A DNA stretch of 64,000 bases from CAISIP01 sp965278985 (GCA_965278985.1 OZ257131.1:4464001-4528000), one strand, 5' to 3'; counted from the stretch's first letter, positions 10,305 to 20,634 are shown. Notes: a model not told the origin generated them from the sequence alone. Numbers and translations are program-made.

Positions 10305-11483
10305 ATGGCAAACATCTTCGGTTCCACCCTGGTCGACACGGCCGACCACCACCCCATGCTGCGCGAGAGTGTCGGCAAGCTGGTGGGCAGCTTCGGGCGC
10401 CGCTACTTCCAGGAGAAGGTCAAGCTCAAGCAGAAGCCCGTCGAGTTGTGGAACGCGCTGGGCGAAGCAGGCTTCCTGGGCGTCCACGTCGCCGAGAAAT
10501 ATGGCGGCGGCGGCAGTGGCCTGGCCGACTACAACGTGGTGGTGGAGGAGTCCGGCGCCCAGGGCTGCCCCATGCTGTCACTGGTGATCGGCGCGATCTG
10601 CGCGCCCATCATCGAGCAGCATGCCAGCGAGGCCATGAAGCAGGACTGGCTGCCCGGCCTGGCCAGCGGCAAGCGCCGGCTCGCCTTCGCGATCACCGAG
10701 CCCAATGCCGGCACCAACACGCACAAGGTCAGCACCGTGGCGCGCCCCAACGGCAATGGCGGCTGGACGCTCAGCGGCAACAAATACTGGACCTCGGCCG
10801 TCGACGAGGTGGACTCCATCATGGTGGTGGCCCGCGGCGAGACGCTGGACGAACAGGGCCGCGGCAAGCTGTCACTGTTCATCGTGCCGGTGAACTCCCC
10901 CGGCATCAGCATGACGCCCATCGAGACCGCGATCCACGTGCCCGAGACGCAGTTCATGCTGTACTTCGACAACGTCGCGCTCGGCCCCGAGACGCTGGTC
11001 GGCACCGAAGGCCAGGGCCTGCGCCACCTGTTCGCCGGCCTGAACCCCGAGCGTGTCTGCGCGGCAGCCATCAACAACGGCATCGCGCGGTATGCCATCG
11101 AGAAGGGCGCGCAATACGCCAACGACCGCACGGTGTGGAAGACGCCCATCGGCGCGCACCAGGGCATCTCGCACCCGCTGGCCAAGGCCTACATGGCCGT
11201 CCAGCAGGCGCGGCTGATGACGGCGCGTGCGGCGCAGATGTTCGACGCGGGCTCGTCGGAAGCCGGCGAGGCCGCCAACATGGCCAAGTTCGCCGCCGCC
11301 GATGCATCGCTGGAAGCACTGGACGAATCCATCCAGATCCATGGCGGCAACGGCATGGCGCTGGAGTACGGCCTGGCCGACCTGTGGTTCATCGCACGCA
11401 TGCACAAGACCGCGCCGGTCAGCCGCGAAATGATCCTGAACTTCGTGGCGCAGCACAGCCTGGGCCTGCCCAAGAGCTACTGA
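10305..11483 (+). CDS. Acyl-CoA dehydrogenase
   Basis: A 392-residue FAD-dependent acyl-CoA dehydrogenase, the normal length for the family. The three-part domain order is visible: an N-terminal helical domain, a central strand domain with AFAITEPNAGTN (near residue 126) and WTSAVDEVD, and a C-terminal helical bundle with IQIHGGNGMALEYGLADL (near 345) that contributes FAD and substrate contacts. The expected reaction is alpha,beta-desaturation of an acyl-CoA with electrons passed to ETF. It lies 24 nt after the hydroxyacyl-CoA dehydrogenase and before a second ligase. Chain-length preference cannot be inferred. Confidence 0.92.
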   Translation: MANIFGSTLVDTADHHPMLRESVGKLVGSFGRRYFQEKVKLKQKPVELWNALGEAGFLGVHVAEKYGGGGSGLADYNVVVEESGAQGCPMLSLVIGAICAPIIEQHASEAMKQDWLPGLASGKRRLAFAITEPNAGTNTHKVSTVARPNGNGGWTLSGNKYWTSAVDEVDSIMVVARGETLDEQGRGKLSLFIVPVNSPGISMTPIETAIHVPETQFMLYFDNVALGPETLVGTEGQGLRHLFAGLNPERVCAAAINNGIARYAIEKGAQYANDRTVWKTPIGAHQGISHPLAKAYMAVQQARLMTARAAQMFDAGSSEAGEAANMAKFAAADASLEALDESIQIHGGNGMALEYGLADLWFIARMHKTAPVSREMILNFVAQHSLGLPKSY

Positions 11484-11538
11484 GCGGCACAGCCAAAGCC
11501 CTCCTCCCCGCCACCGCTTGCAGATTCCAGAGGCCCGC

Positions 11539-13083
11539 ATGACCACCACCTTCGCCGAGATCATCCGCGCCCACGCGGCCGATACGCCGCAGGCGCCTGC
11601 GCTGACCTTCGAAGACACCACCTGGTCCTTCGCGCAGCTGCATGCGCTCAGTTCGCAATCGGCCAACGCCTTGCGTGCCGAGGGTGTGGGAGCAGGCGAC
11701 CGCGTGGCCCTGCTGACGAAGAACCGCGCCGAGTGTTACGAGCTGCTGTTCTCCACCAACAAGATCGGCGCGATCCTGGTGGGACTGAACTGGCGCCTGG
11801 CCCAGCCGGAGATCACGGCCATCGTCGAAGACGCGCGGCCCACGGTGCTGATCGTGGGCCCGGGCGAACAGGCCCTGCTGAGCGACGCGGCACGGCACTG
11901 CCCGGGGCTGCGGCGTGTGATCGTGCTGGGCGAGGAATTCGACGCCTGGCGCGCCGCCGCCCGCGACACCGACCCCGGCGATGTGGGTGGGCCCGACGAG
12001 GTGGCCCTGCTGCTCTACACCTCCGGCACCACCGGACTGCCCAAGGGCGTGATGCTGACGAACCACGGCATGTCCTTCACGCGGCGCCTGGGGGCCGAGT
12101 CCTGGGGCATGGGCCGCGACAGCGTGAACCTGGTGGCCATGCCCATGTTCCACATCGGCGGCAGCGGCTACGGCTCCAGCACCATGGCCGTGGGTGGGCA
12201 CACCGTGCTGATGCGTGAAGTGAACCCCGCAGTGGCGCTGGCGCTGATCCAGAAGTACCGCGTCACCCACACCTTCCTCGTTCCCACCGTCGTGCAGTCC
12301 ATGCTGAACGCGCCGGGCATTGCCGAGGCCGACCTGTCCAGCATGCAGCTGCTGATGTACGGCGCAGCCCCCATCGGCGAGGTGCTGCTGCGCCGCGCGC
12401 TGGAGCGCCTGCACTGCGGCTTCATGCATGCCTATGGCATGACCGAGACCTCGGGCACCGTGGTCGTGCTGGACCCGCAGGACCACGCGGTGGAGGGCGA
12501 GCGCTCCGGCCTGCTGCGCTCGGTGGGCCGCGCCATGCCCTGGGTGGAGCTGCGCATCATCGACCCCACCACGCTGGAAGACGCCGCCACCGGCGCCGTG
12601 GGCGAGATCTGGGTGCGCTCCGGCATGGTGATGAAAGGCTACTGGAACAACCCCGAGGCCACGCGCGAGGCCATCATGCCCGGTGGCTGGCTGCGCACCG
12701 GCGACGCCGCCTACCAGGACGCGGAAGGTTTCGTCTACCTCTTCGACCGCTTCAAGGACATGATCATCTCGGGCGGCGAGAACATCTATCCCGCCGAGGT
12801 GGAGAACGCGCTGAACGCGCACCCCGCCATCCTGGAAGTGGCCGTGATCGGCGTGCCACACGAGCGCTGGGGCGAAACGCCCAAGGCCGTGGTGGTGCTG
12901 CGCCCCGGCCAGCAGGCGAGCGAGGAAGAGCTGATCACCTTCGCGCGCGAACGCCTGGCCCGCTACAAGTGCCCCACGTCCTTCGAGTTCACGAGCGTGC
13001 TGCCGCGCAATGCCTCGGGCAAGCTGCTCAAGCCCGAGCTGCGTCGCCTCTACCGCAAGGAGCCCTCGCATGGCGGCGCCTGA
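11539..13083 (+). CDS. AMP-binding acyl-CoA synthetase (second ligase)
   Basis: A 514-residue ANL ligase. YTSGTTGLPKGV is near residue 159, YGMTE near 300, the hinge-proximal segment LFDRFKDMIISGGENIYP near 402, and the C-terminal catalytic Lys in NASGKLLKP near 497. The ATG at 11539 follows AGAGG; an upstream TTG has no clear site. The last codons overlap the next gene. It differs from the ligase at 4164 in length and sequence, so two acids, or the start and the product of a ring-opening step, may be activated separately. Confidence 0.92.
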   Translation: MTTTFAEIIRAHAADTPQAPALTFEDTTWSFAQLHALSSQSANALRAEGVGAGDRVALLTKNRAECYELLFSTNKIGAILVGLNWRLAQPEITAIVEDARPTVLIVGPGEQALLSDAARHCPGLRRVIVLGEEFDAWRAAARDTDPGDVGGPDEVALLLYTSGTTGLPKGVMLTNHGMSFTRRLGAESWGMGRDSVNLVAMPMFHIGGSGYGSSTMAVGGHTVLMREVNPAVALALIQKYRVTHTFLVPTVVQSMLNAPGIAEADLSSMQLLMYGAAPIGEVLLRRALERLHCGFMHAYGMTETSGTVVVLDPQDHAVEGERSGLLRSVGRAMPWVELRIIDPTTLEDAATGAVGEIWVRSGMVMKGYWNNPEATREAIMPGGWLRTGDAAYQDAEGFVYLFDRFKDMIISGGENIYPAEVENALNAHPAILEVAVIGVPHERWGETPKAVVVLRPGQQASEEELITFARERLARYKCPTSFEFTSVLPRNASGKLLKPELRRLYRKEPSHGGA

Positions 13084-13903
13084 AGCACCCACATCGGACG
13101 TATCCACCGTGCCTGACGTGCGAGTGGTGGACCTGGCCCGCCGCTGGGTGGTGGACTATTTCAACCGCCACGACGACCGCGCCGCACACGCCTTCGCCAC
13201 GCCGGACTACACACTGCACATCGGTGAATACACCTTCGCCGGCCGCGACACGCAGTGGTTGCCGGCCGTGCGCAAGCAGATGGACACGTACCCCGGGCTG
13301 GGCATGACCGTGCACCAGGTGCTGGCTGGCACGGACCCGGACCGTGTCGCGGTGCTGTTCACGCAGCATGGCGCCTCGGGTGGTGCGGGTGGACGCGTGA
13401 CCTGCTGGTCGGGCGTGGCAATCTACCGCAGCAACGGGCAACAACTCACCGGCTGCGTGGCGCAGGAGGACTATGTGACACGCCAGCGGCAACTCAAGTC
13501 CGGCATTGCCGACACCATCGAGGCACCGGCGCCCGCGCCGTGGGACACGCCCGCGTTGCCGGCCGATCCGCAGGCCGAGGCCGTGGTGCGCGCATGGCTC
13601 ACCACCTCCTGGCCATCGAACCTACCCGGCGTGCGTTGCGACGACGAACACATCACCGGCGTGCCGCTGGCATTCGAGGTCACCTCCGGCGAGATCACCG
13701 AGCTGTTTTCGTCCGGCAGCGAGGTGGCTTTCCACGTGCGCCAGACCGGGCGCTACCTGGGTGGCCTGCCCGGCGTCGCGCCGCGCGCGCAGGACTCGGT
13801 GCTGCATTGCAACGGCATCGTGCGGGTGCAGGACGGCCAGGTCGTGTCGGGCCGCGTCATCCGCGATCGCATCGGCCTGGTGGCCAGCCTCAAGAGCGCG
13901 TGA
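13070..13903 (+). CDS. Tandem NTF2/SnoaL-like protein
   Basis: A 277-residue protein that appears to contain two cone-shaped NTF2-like units. The first starts with VVDLARRWVVDYFNRHDDRA (about residues 17-36) and has a typical W-x-P-A-V-R-K segment. The second runs from about residue 165 (AVVRAWLT) to the C-terminus. SnoaL-like folds serve as isomerases, dehydratases or binding proteins in polyketide and steroid pathways. The start overlaps the ligase stop by 14 nt and has AAGGAG upstream. The family call is from sequence pattern only; function is unknown, probably an accessory enzyme of the pathway. Confidence 0.6.
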   Translation: MAAPEAPTSDVSTVPDVRVVDLARRWVVDYFNRHDDRAAHAFATPDYTLHIGEYTFAGRDTQWLPAVRKQMDTYPGLGMTVHQVLAGTDPDRVAVLFTQHGASGGAGGRVTCWSGVAIYRSNGQQLTGCVAQEDYVTRQRQLKSGIADTIEAPAPAPWDTPALPADPQAEAVVRAWLTTSWPSNLPGVRCDDEHITGVPLAFEVTSGEITELFSSGSEVAFHVRQTGRYLGGLPGVAPRAQDSVLHCNGIVRVQDGQVVSGRVIRDRIGLVASLKSA

Positions 13904-13910
13904 GGACACG

Positions 13911-14705
13911 ATGAACACCCAAGACGTGTCACCCGAAGCGCCCCAGGACGGCGTGCGCGTGTCCCGCGATGGTGCGGTGCTGGTCGTCACCATCGACCGG
14001 CCCGCGATGCGCAACGCCCTCGACCGCGCCGCGTCGGAGGCCATAGCGCGGGCGATGGACGAGCTCGACGCCGACCCCGCGCTGACGCTGGGCATCCTCA
14101 CCGGTGCCGGTGGCCATTTCTGCGCGGGCATGGACCTCAAGGCCTTCCTGCGCGGCGAACGCGTGGAGCTGCCGGGCCGCGGCCTGGCCGGCATCTGCGA
14201 GACGCCCCCACGCAAGCCGCTGATCGCGGCGGTGGAGGGGTATGCGTTGGCCGGTGGCTGCGAGATCGCGCTGGCCTGCGACCTGATCGTGGCGGCGGAC
14301 AACGCGCAGTTCGGCATTCCCGAAGTCAAGCGCGGGCTGATCGCGGGCTCCGGCGGCCTGATCCGCCTGCCGCAGCGCATCCCGCGCCAGATCGCGCTCG
14401 AATACGCGCTGACCGGTGCGCTGATGCCCGCTGCCGAAGCGCGCCAATGGGGCCTGGTCAACCGGCTCACCACGCCCGGCGGCGCACTGGAAGGCGCATT
14501 GGCATTGGCGCGCACCATCGCTGCCAACGGACCGCTGGCCGTGCAGATGACAAAGCGCGTGATGGCCGAATCGCCCACGTGGCCCGCCACGGACATCTGG
14601 CCACGGCAACGTGCCCTGCTGGAGCAGATCATCGGCTCCAACGACGCCCGCGAAGGCGCCCTGGCCTTCAGCGAAAAACGCGCCCCGCGCTGGAGCGGCA
14701 GCTGA
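13911..14705 (+). CDS. Enoyl-CoA hydratase/isomerase (crotonase) family protein
   Basis: A 264-residue crotonase. The oxyanion-hole segments GHFCAGMDLKAF (about residues 67-78) and EGYALAGGCEIALACD (about 108-123) are clear, followed by FGIPEVKRGLIAG (near 133), where the conserved acidic residue lies. The start at 13911 follows GAGGAC. The stop shares one base with the ATG of the hydrolase (TGATG). It would hydrate or isomerise an enoyl-CoA formed by the acyl-CoA dehydrogenase. This is separate from the MaoC pair across the divergent promoter, so the pathway may have two hydration steps. Confidence 0.92.
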   Translation: MNTQDVSPEAPQDGVRVSRDGAVLVVTIDRPAMRNALDRAASEAIARAMDELDADPALTLGILTGAGGHFCAGMDLKAFLRGERVELPGRGLAGICETPPRKPLIAAVEGYALAGGCEIALACDLIVAADNAQFGIPEVKRGLIAGSGGLIRLPQRIPRQIALEYALTGALMPAAEARQWGLVNRLTTPGGALEGALALARTIAANGPLAVQMTKRVMAESPTWPATDIWPRQRALLEQIIGSNDAREGALAFSEKRAPRWSGS

Positions 14706-15697
14706 TGCAGCGCGACGCCACCCCATCGGTGCCACCCGCGCTGGACCCGGATGCCGCACGGCTGCTGGCGCTGGCGCGCAAGGCCGCCTACCCGCCCTTC
14801 GAGAGCCTTACACCCACCGCGGCGCGCGCCGCTTACGCCGCCAGCTGGGAGGTGATGCAGTCGCCAGGCGGCGAGGTGGCTTCGGTCGAGGACCTGCAGA
14901 TCCCGGGGCCGGGCGGCACGCTGGCGCTGCGCATCTACTGCGGCCTGGGCACGGATGCCGATACCACCCTGCCTTGCATGCTGTTCCTGCACGGCGGCGG
15001 CTGGGTCATCGGCAATCTGGAGAGCCACGACCGGCTGTGCCGCCGCCTGGCCACGGTGGCGCGCATCTGCGTGGTGGCGGTGGACTACCGGTTGGCGCCC
15101 GAGCATCCGTTTCCCGCGGCACTGGACGATGCGGCCGCTGCGCTGCGTTGGGTGGCGGAGCAGGCGGAGACACTGCGCATCGACCCAGCGCGCCTGGGTA
15201 TCGGCGGCGACAGCGCGGGTGGCAACCTGGCAGCGGCGCTGGCGCTGATGGGGCGCGATGGCGACGCGCCCCGCGCCGCTTTCCAGGCGCTGATCTATCC
15301 GGTGTTGGACCTGCGCGCCGACAGCGCGTCCTACCGCCGTGTCACTGCCGACGTGCCGCTCACCGCCGCGACCATGCACTGGTTCATCGGCCACTACACG
15401 CCCGACGCCACGGCGCGCCACGACTGGCGCGCCTCGCCGCTGCTGGCGCCCAGCCTCGCGGGCCTGCCGCCCGCGCTGGTGCTCACCGTGGCCCACGACC
15501 CGCTGTGCGACGAAGGCCGTGCCTACGCGCAGCGGCTGGACGACGCAGGCGTGCGCGTGGCCGCCTTTCACCTCAACGACCAGACCCACGGCCTGCTGGG
15601 CCAGGGCCGCTTCGTGCCCGCAGCCAACGGGATCGCCGACTACGTGTTCCACACCATCGGCCACGAACTGCACCGCGCGGCCGCACGCCAGAGATAA
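14705..15697 (+). CDS. Alpha/beta hydrolase, hormone-sensitive-lipase type esterase
   Basis: A 330-residue HSL-family (class IV) carboxylesterase. HGGGW (about residues 98-102) forms the oxyanion hole. GDSAGGN (near 168) carries the nucleophile Ser. AHDPLCDEG (near 263) and DQTHG (near 293) supply the Asp and His. It is translationally coupled to the crotonase gene. Beside a Baeyer-Villiger monooxygenase, the natural reading is that it opens the ester or lactone product. No signal peptide is seen, so it acts in the cytoplasm. Confidence 0.9.
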   Translation: MQRDATPSVPPALDPDAARLLALARKAAYPPFESLTPTAARAAYAASWEVMQSPGGEVASVEDLQIPGPGGTLALRIYCGLGTDADTTLPCMLFLHGGGWVIGNLESHDRLCRRLATVARICVVAVDYRLAPEHPFPAALDDAAAALRWVAEQAETLRIDPARLGIGGDSAGGNLAAALALMGRDGDAPRAAFQALIYPVLDLRADSASYRRVTADVPLTAATMHWFIGHYTPDATARHDWRASPLLAPSLAGLPPALVLTVAHDPLCDEGRAYAQRLDDAGVRVAAFHLNDQTHGLLGQGRFVPAANGIADYVFHTIGHELHRAAARQR

Positions 15698-15757
15698 GTT
15701 CCCCCCTTGTTCAACCCCCGCTGCCGACAGGCGGCAATCGCCACTCCAGGAGACAAC

Positions 15758-16975
15758 ATGAAAGTGCAATCGAGAATCCAAGGGTCCCTTGCCACCGCGG
15801 CCGTCACCGGCCTGCTGGCATTCGGCGCCATCGCCCAGGACACGCCCGCAGACGGCGTCTACAAGGACCGCATCGACTGGGGCGTGCAGATGGACATGAG
15901 CGGGCCGACCGCCGAGTCGCAAAGCACCTGGGTCAAGGGCTTCCAGGACTACATGCGCAAGGTCAACGAGGCCGGCGGCATCAACGGCCGCAAGATCAAC
16001 GTGCTGGCCGAGGACAACAAGTTCAACGCCGCGCAGGACAAGATCATCTATGAGAAGTTCACCACGCAGACGCCTGTGCTGGGCATCTCGGGCATGGGCA
16101 GCTCCGGCGGCCAGGTGGCGCTGGCGCCCACCATCCGCGCCGGCAAGGTGCCGGTGGTCGGCACCTACACGCCCACCAAGGCACTGATCGAGCCCGCGTC
16201 GCCGCTCACCTACCACGGCATGTGTGCCTACAAGCCCATGGCGCAGACCGGCGTGGGTTACTTCGTCGACACGCTCAAGCTCAAGGCGCCCAAGGTCGTG
16301 ACCGTGGCCATCGAGAGTGCCGGCGGCAAGGAATACCACGACTACATCGCCGAAGCCGTCACCAAGGCGGGCGGCACCGCCACGCTGGTGACGATGAAGG
16401 TCACGGCCGTGGACGTCACACCGCAGGCGCTGGAGATCATGAACCTCAAGCCCGATTTCATCGCGATCTATGGCGTGAACAACACCTCCATCCTGACGAT
16501 GAAGGCGCTGGCACAGTACGGCGTGAAGATCCCGGCCTTCGCCATCACCTACCTGGCGCAACCGCAGATCTACGCGGCCATGGGTGCGGCCGCCGGTGCG
16601 AACTACTACGTGTCCACCTGCCTGTCCCCCGGCGGCTCGGACGACTCCCCCGGCAACAAGGAGCTGAGCGCCTTCGCCGACAAGGTGGGCCGCGGCGCAC
16701 TCAAGGAAGACATCAACTACGCCGCCGGCTGGATCGTGGCCGACATGGTGAGTGACCGCATCGCGCAACTGGGTGCCAATGTGACACGCGCGCGCCTGGT
16801 GGAGGCCCTTGGCAAGGGCTTTGTCGCCGAGAACGGTGGCCTGACCGCCCCGATCACCTACACCGCGACCGACCACGGCGGCCCGCAGGTGCACAAGATG
16901 ATCTCCTTCGACTACGCGACCAACAAGGTCAAGAACTACGGCAGCTTCAAGGACTACGAGAAGTACCTGAAGTAA
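15758..16975 (+). CDS. Branched-chain-type ABC transporter substrate-binding protein
   Basis: A 405-residue periplasmic binding protein of the LivK/Peripla_BP_6 type. The Sec signal peptide (about residues 1-26) ends near AIAQD. The mature part has the family's IDWGVQMDMSGPTAE opening and EAGGINGRKI near 72. AGGAGACAAC precedes the ATG. It heads the importer genes and is separated from the permease genes by a strong terminator-like hairpin. In catabolic islands such proteins often bind aromatic or other hydrophobic acids rather than leucine; here the ligand is probably the pathway substrate. Confidence 0.92.
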   Translation: MKVQSRIQGSLATAAVTGLLAFGAIAQDTPADGVYKDRIDWGVQMDMSGPTAESQSTWVKGFQDYMRKVNEAGGINGRKINVLAEDNKFNAAQDKIIYEKFTTQTPVLGISGMGSSGGQVALAPTIRAGKVPVVGTYTPTKALIEPASPLTYHGMCAYKPMAQTGVGYFVDTLKLKAPKVVTVAIESAGGKEYHDYIAEAVTKAGGTATLVTMKVTAVDVTPQALEIMNLKPDFIAIYGVNNTSILTMKALAQYGVKIPAFAITYLAQPQIYAAMGAAAGANYYVSTCLSPGGSDDSPGNKELSAFADKVGRGALKEDINYAAGWIVADMVSDRIAQLGANVTRARLVEALGKGFVAENGGLTAPITYTATDHGGPQVHKMISFDYATNKVKNYGSFKDYEKYLK

Positions 16976-16984
16976 GACGCGCCG

Positions 16985-17016
16985 CCCCGCGTGCGCCTCG
17001 GCGACGCGGGGTTTTC
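16985..17016 (+). terminator. Intrinsic terminator/attenuator between binding protein and permease
   Basis: CCCCGCGT (16985-16992) pairs perfectly with ACGCGGGG (17004-17011), with an 11-nt loop, and is followed by TTTTCT. It lies in the 63-nt gap after the binding-protein stop. Partial readthrough would give more binding protein than membrane components. Confidence 0.75.
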
Positions 17017-17038
17017 TCACCCTGGTCCAGGATCCATC

Positions 17039-17905
17039 ATGCTTCAACAAGTTCTTTTCGGCGGCCTCGCGGTAGGCAGCATCTACGGGCTGGTGGCCCT
17101 GGGCTTCGCCGTCGTCTTCAAGGCGACGGATGTCTTCAACTTCGCGCAGGGCATGTTCGTGGTGTGCGGGGCGTTCTTCGCCGTGACCGCCGTGTCCACG
17201 CTGCAGCTGCCCTTTCCCATCGCCATCCTGTTCATCATCGGCGCGGCGGCACTCATGGGCGTGGTGATCCACATGCTGCTGATACAGCCGCTGTCCGGGC
17301 GGCCCATGCTGTCGGTGATCATGCTCACCATCGCGCTGTCCATCGTGATGCGCGCGCTGATCGAGATGTTCTACGGCTCGCAGGGCCGGCCGCTGAACAC
17401 GCCGCTGCCCAATGGCGTGTTCGTGGTCGGCAACCTGCGCATGTCGCAGCTGCACCTGACCGCGATGGTGGTCAGCTGGGTGTGCATGGCGGGCTTCGGC
17501 GCCTTCTTCAAGTTCACGCCCATCGGCTTGCTGATGCGTGCCACGGCCGACGGCCATGAGGCGGCCGTGGTCTCGGGCGTGAACGTCAACGTCATGAACC
17601 GCCTGGCCTGGGCCATCGGCAGCGTGCTGGCGGCCATCGGCGGTCTGTTCCTGGGGCAGCTGCAGATCGTCTCCACCGAGCTGGAGAGCATCGGCCTGCT
17701 GGCGTTGCCCGCAGTGGTGATCGGCGGCATGCAGAGCATCCCCGGCGCGATCATCGGCGGCATCCTGGTGGGGTTGATCGAGCAGCTGGCCTCCACCTAC
17801 ATCTCGCCCAAGTCGGCCGACATCGTGATCTACGGCCTGCTGCTGCTGATCCTGATGGTCCGGCCCTGGGGACTCTTTGGCCAGAAAGAACTGGGCCGGG
17901 TCTGA
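17039..17905 (+). CDS. livH: Branched-chain-type ABC transporter permease, LivH type
   Basis: A 288-residue inner-membrane permease with about eight hydrophobic segments. The N-terminus (LFGGLAVGSIYGLVALGFAV) and the loop GVNVNVMNRLAWAIGS near residue 181 are typical of LivH. The ATG at 17039 was preferred over an upstream start because AGGA lies 8 nt before it and the hydrophobic family N-terminus begins there. It pairs with the LivM-type protein 18 nt downstream to form the membrane channel. Confidence 0.92.
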   Translation: MLQQVLFGGLAVGSIYGLVALGFAVVFKATDVFNFAQGMFVVCGAFFAVTAVSTLQLPFPIAILFIIGAAALMGVVIHMLLIQPLSGRPMLSVIMLTIALSIVMRALIEMFYGSQGRPLNTPLPNGVFVVGNLRMSQLHLTAMVVSWVCMAGFGAFFKFTPIGLLMRATADGHEAAVVSGVNVNVMNRLAWAIGSVLAAIGGLFLGQLQIVSTELESIGLLALPAVVIGGMQSIPGAIIGGILVGLIEQLASTYISPKSADIVIYGLLLLILMVRPWGLFGQKELGRV

Positions 17906-17923
17906 GGCCCACGCTCCATCGCC

Positions 17924-19015
17924 ATGAACACACACACCCTTTCCGCGACCGCCCCGGCCCGCAGCGGCAGCAGCCTCGGGCCATGGATCTGGCGGGCGGT
18001 CTTCGTCGCCGCCGTGCTCTACCTGCCGTTCATCCTGACGGACCGCGCAATCTTCGGCGTCGCGCTGTCCAACATGCAGCTGCTCAACCTGGGCCTGACG
18101 CAGATCAACCTGATGCTGATCGCCATGCTGGGTGCCCTGTCGCTCAACTACCTGACGGGCTGTGCAGGCCTGATCTCCATCGGCCACGCGGCGCTGTATG
18201 CCATGGGCGCCATGACCTCCGCGGCCGCGGGCACCTTGTGGGGCTGGCCCTTCCCGCTGGTGCTGCTGGCCGCCGGCGTCACTGGCGCGCTGACGGGCCT
18301 GCTGGCCGGGCTGCCGTCGCTGCGCGTGCGCGGGCTGTACTTCGTGTTGTCCACCATGGCGCTGCACTACATCGTGATCTTCGCGTTCCTGCAGTTCCAG
18401 TTCAAGTTCTTCGACTTCGTGGGCATCCCGTACGGTGCCGCGATGCTGGGTGCCTTCGAGCTGAACACACCCATGCGCTGGTACTTCTTCCTGCTGCCGG
18501 TGGTGGGGTTGGTCTACTGGGGCCTGCGCAACACGTTGCGCACGCGTGAAGGGCGGGTGCTGATGGCCATGCGCGACCACGAGCTGGCCGCCACCGCCGT
18601 GGGCGCGGACGTGCGCATCCTGCGCCTCAAGGCCTTCATGCTGAGTTCGGCCATCGCCTCCATGGCCGGTGCGCTGTATGCCTACTACCTGACCAACGTG
18701 ACCTCCGAGGCCTTCGGCATCAGCTTCGCGATCCAGTTCATCGCCATGATCATCATCGGCGGCATGGGCTCGTTGTGGGGGTCGCTGGTGGGCGCCGCGC
18801 TGTGGCTGCTGCTGCCCTCGGTCATCAACGGCTTCGCCTCGCAGGCGGGCGACTCCACGGGGCTGGTGCAGCTGGTGTTGGTGGAGCACAAGGCGCAGCT
18901 GGTGCAGCTGATCTTCGGCGGCCTGGTGATCCTGCTGCTCATCTTCGCGCCGGGCGGTGTCGCCGGCATGGGCAAGCAATGGCGTGACCGCCTGTTGTCG
19001 AAGCGGGGGCCATGA
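17924..19015 (+). CDS. livM: Branched-chain-type ABC transporter permease, LivM type
   Basis: A 363-residue inner-membrane permease. After a short polar N-terminus there are around nine membrane segments. ALSLNYLTGCAGLISIGHAAL (about residues 71-91) is the conserved LivM region. A longer loop near 205-225 carries MRDHELAATAVGADV, a contact with the ATPases. Its stop overlaps the LivF start by 4 nt. Confidence 0.92.
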   Translation: MNTHTLSATAPARSGSSLGPWIWRAVFVAAVLYLPFILTDRAIFGVALSNMQLLNLGLTQINLMLIAMLGALSLNYLTGCAGLISIGHAALYAMGAMTSAAAGTLWGWPFPLVLLAAGVTGALTGLLAGLPSLRVRGLYFVLSTMALHYIVIFAFLQFQFKFFDFVGIPYGAAMLGAFELNTPMRWYFFLLPVVGLVYWGLRNTLRTREGRVLMAMRDHELAATAVGADVRILRLKAFMLSSAIASMAGALYAYYLTNVTSEAFGISFAIQFIAMIIIGGMGSLWGSLVGAALWLLLPSVINGFASQAGDSTGLVQLVLVEHKAQLVQLIFGGLVILLLIFAPGGVAGMGKQWRDRLLSKRGP

Positions 19016-19769
19016 TGGCGAACATGCTGGAAATCAAGGGTCTGTCGGTGGGCTACGCCCGCAAGGGCCTGGCACTGGAGGACGTGAGCCTGTCGGTGCC
19101 CCAGGGCAGCATCGTGGCGCTGCTGGGTGCCAACGGCGCCGGCAAGACCACGCTGATCCGCGCCGTGACCGGGCTGCTGGACCTGCACCACGGCCATGTG
19201 ACCAGCGGCACGGTCCACTATGCGGGCCAGCCGATCCTGGGCCTGCCCGCGCACAAGCTGGTGCGCATGGGCATGGGCCAGGTGCCTGAGGGGCGGCTCA
19301 TCTTCAAGCAGCTCAGCGTGGAGGACAACCTGCTGGTGGGCGCGGCGATCCTGCCGCGCGCCAAGGTGCGCGAGGGGCTGGAGTCGGTCTACGCGCTGTT
19401 CCCGCGGCTGCTGGAGCGCCAGAAATCGTCTGCCGGCTGGTTGTCGGGTGGTGAGCAGCAGATGCTGGCGCTGGGCCGCGCGCTGATCGGGCGGCCGCAG
19501 CTGCTGCTGGTGGACGAGTTGTCGCTGGGCCTGGCGCCACTGATCGTGAAGGACATCTATCAACAGCTGCAGGTGGTGGGCAAGACATTGGGCACCTCGA
19601 TGCTGATCGTGGAGCAGAACGCGCGCCTGGCGCTGGAGTTCGCGGCCAGCGCCTACATTCTGAACAACGGGCGCGTGGTGCTGCAGGGCACGGCGGCCGA
19701 GGTGGCGGCCAACGATGCCATGAAGGAGTCGTACCTGGGCACTGCCAAGGCGGCGCTGGAGGTGAGCGC

Positions 19770-19773
<4 letters not shown>
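19012..19773 (+). CDS. livF: Branched-chain-type ABC transporter ATPase, LivF type
   Basis: A 253-residue ATPase. Walker A GANGAGKTT is near residue 40, GMGQVPEGRLIF near 86, the signature LSGGEQQM near 146, and Walker B LLLVDELSLGLAP near 163. The short length, without the LivG-type C-terminal extension, marks it as LivF. ATGA overlaps at both ends couple it to livM and livG. Gene order here is K-H-M-F-G. Confidence 0.92.
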
Positions 19774-20576
<803 letters not shown>

Positions 20577-20582
20577 CCACCT

Positions 20583-20615
20583 GCCCGGTCTGTCGACCGG
20601 GCGTCCCCCTTTTCC
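20583..20615 (+). terminator. Probable terminator after the importer genes
   Basis: GCCCGGT (20583-20589) pairs with ACCGGGC (20596-20602) and is followed by a pyrimidine run that includes TTTT. It lies between the LivG-type gene and the thiolase gene and may only reduce readthrough. Confidence 0.55.
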
Positions 20616-20634
20616 AGCCACCAAGGACATCCCC

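Noticed and set aside
13622..18979. A 1785-codon open frame on the minus strand opposite the crotonase, esterase and importer genes
   Set aside because: It runs antisense to well-supported genes, its product is a low-complexity His/Arg/Gln-rich chain with no motif, and such frames are normal in very GC-rich DNA.
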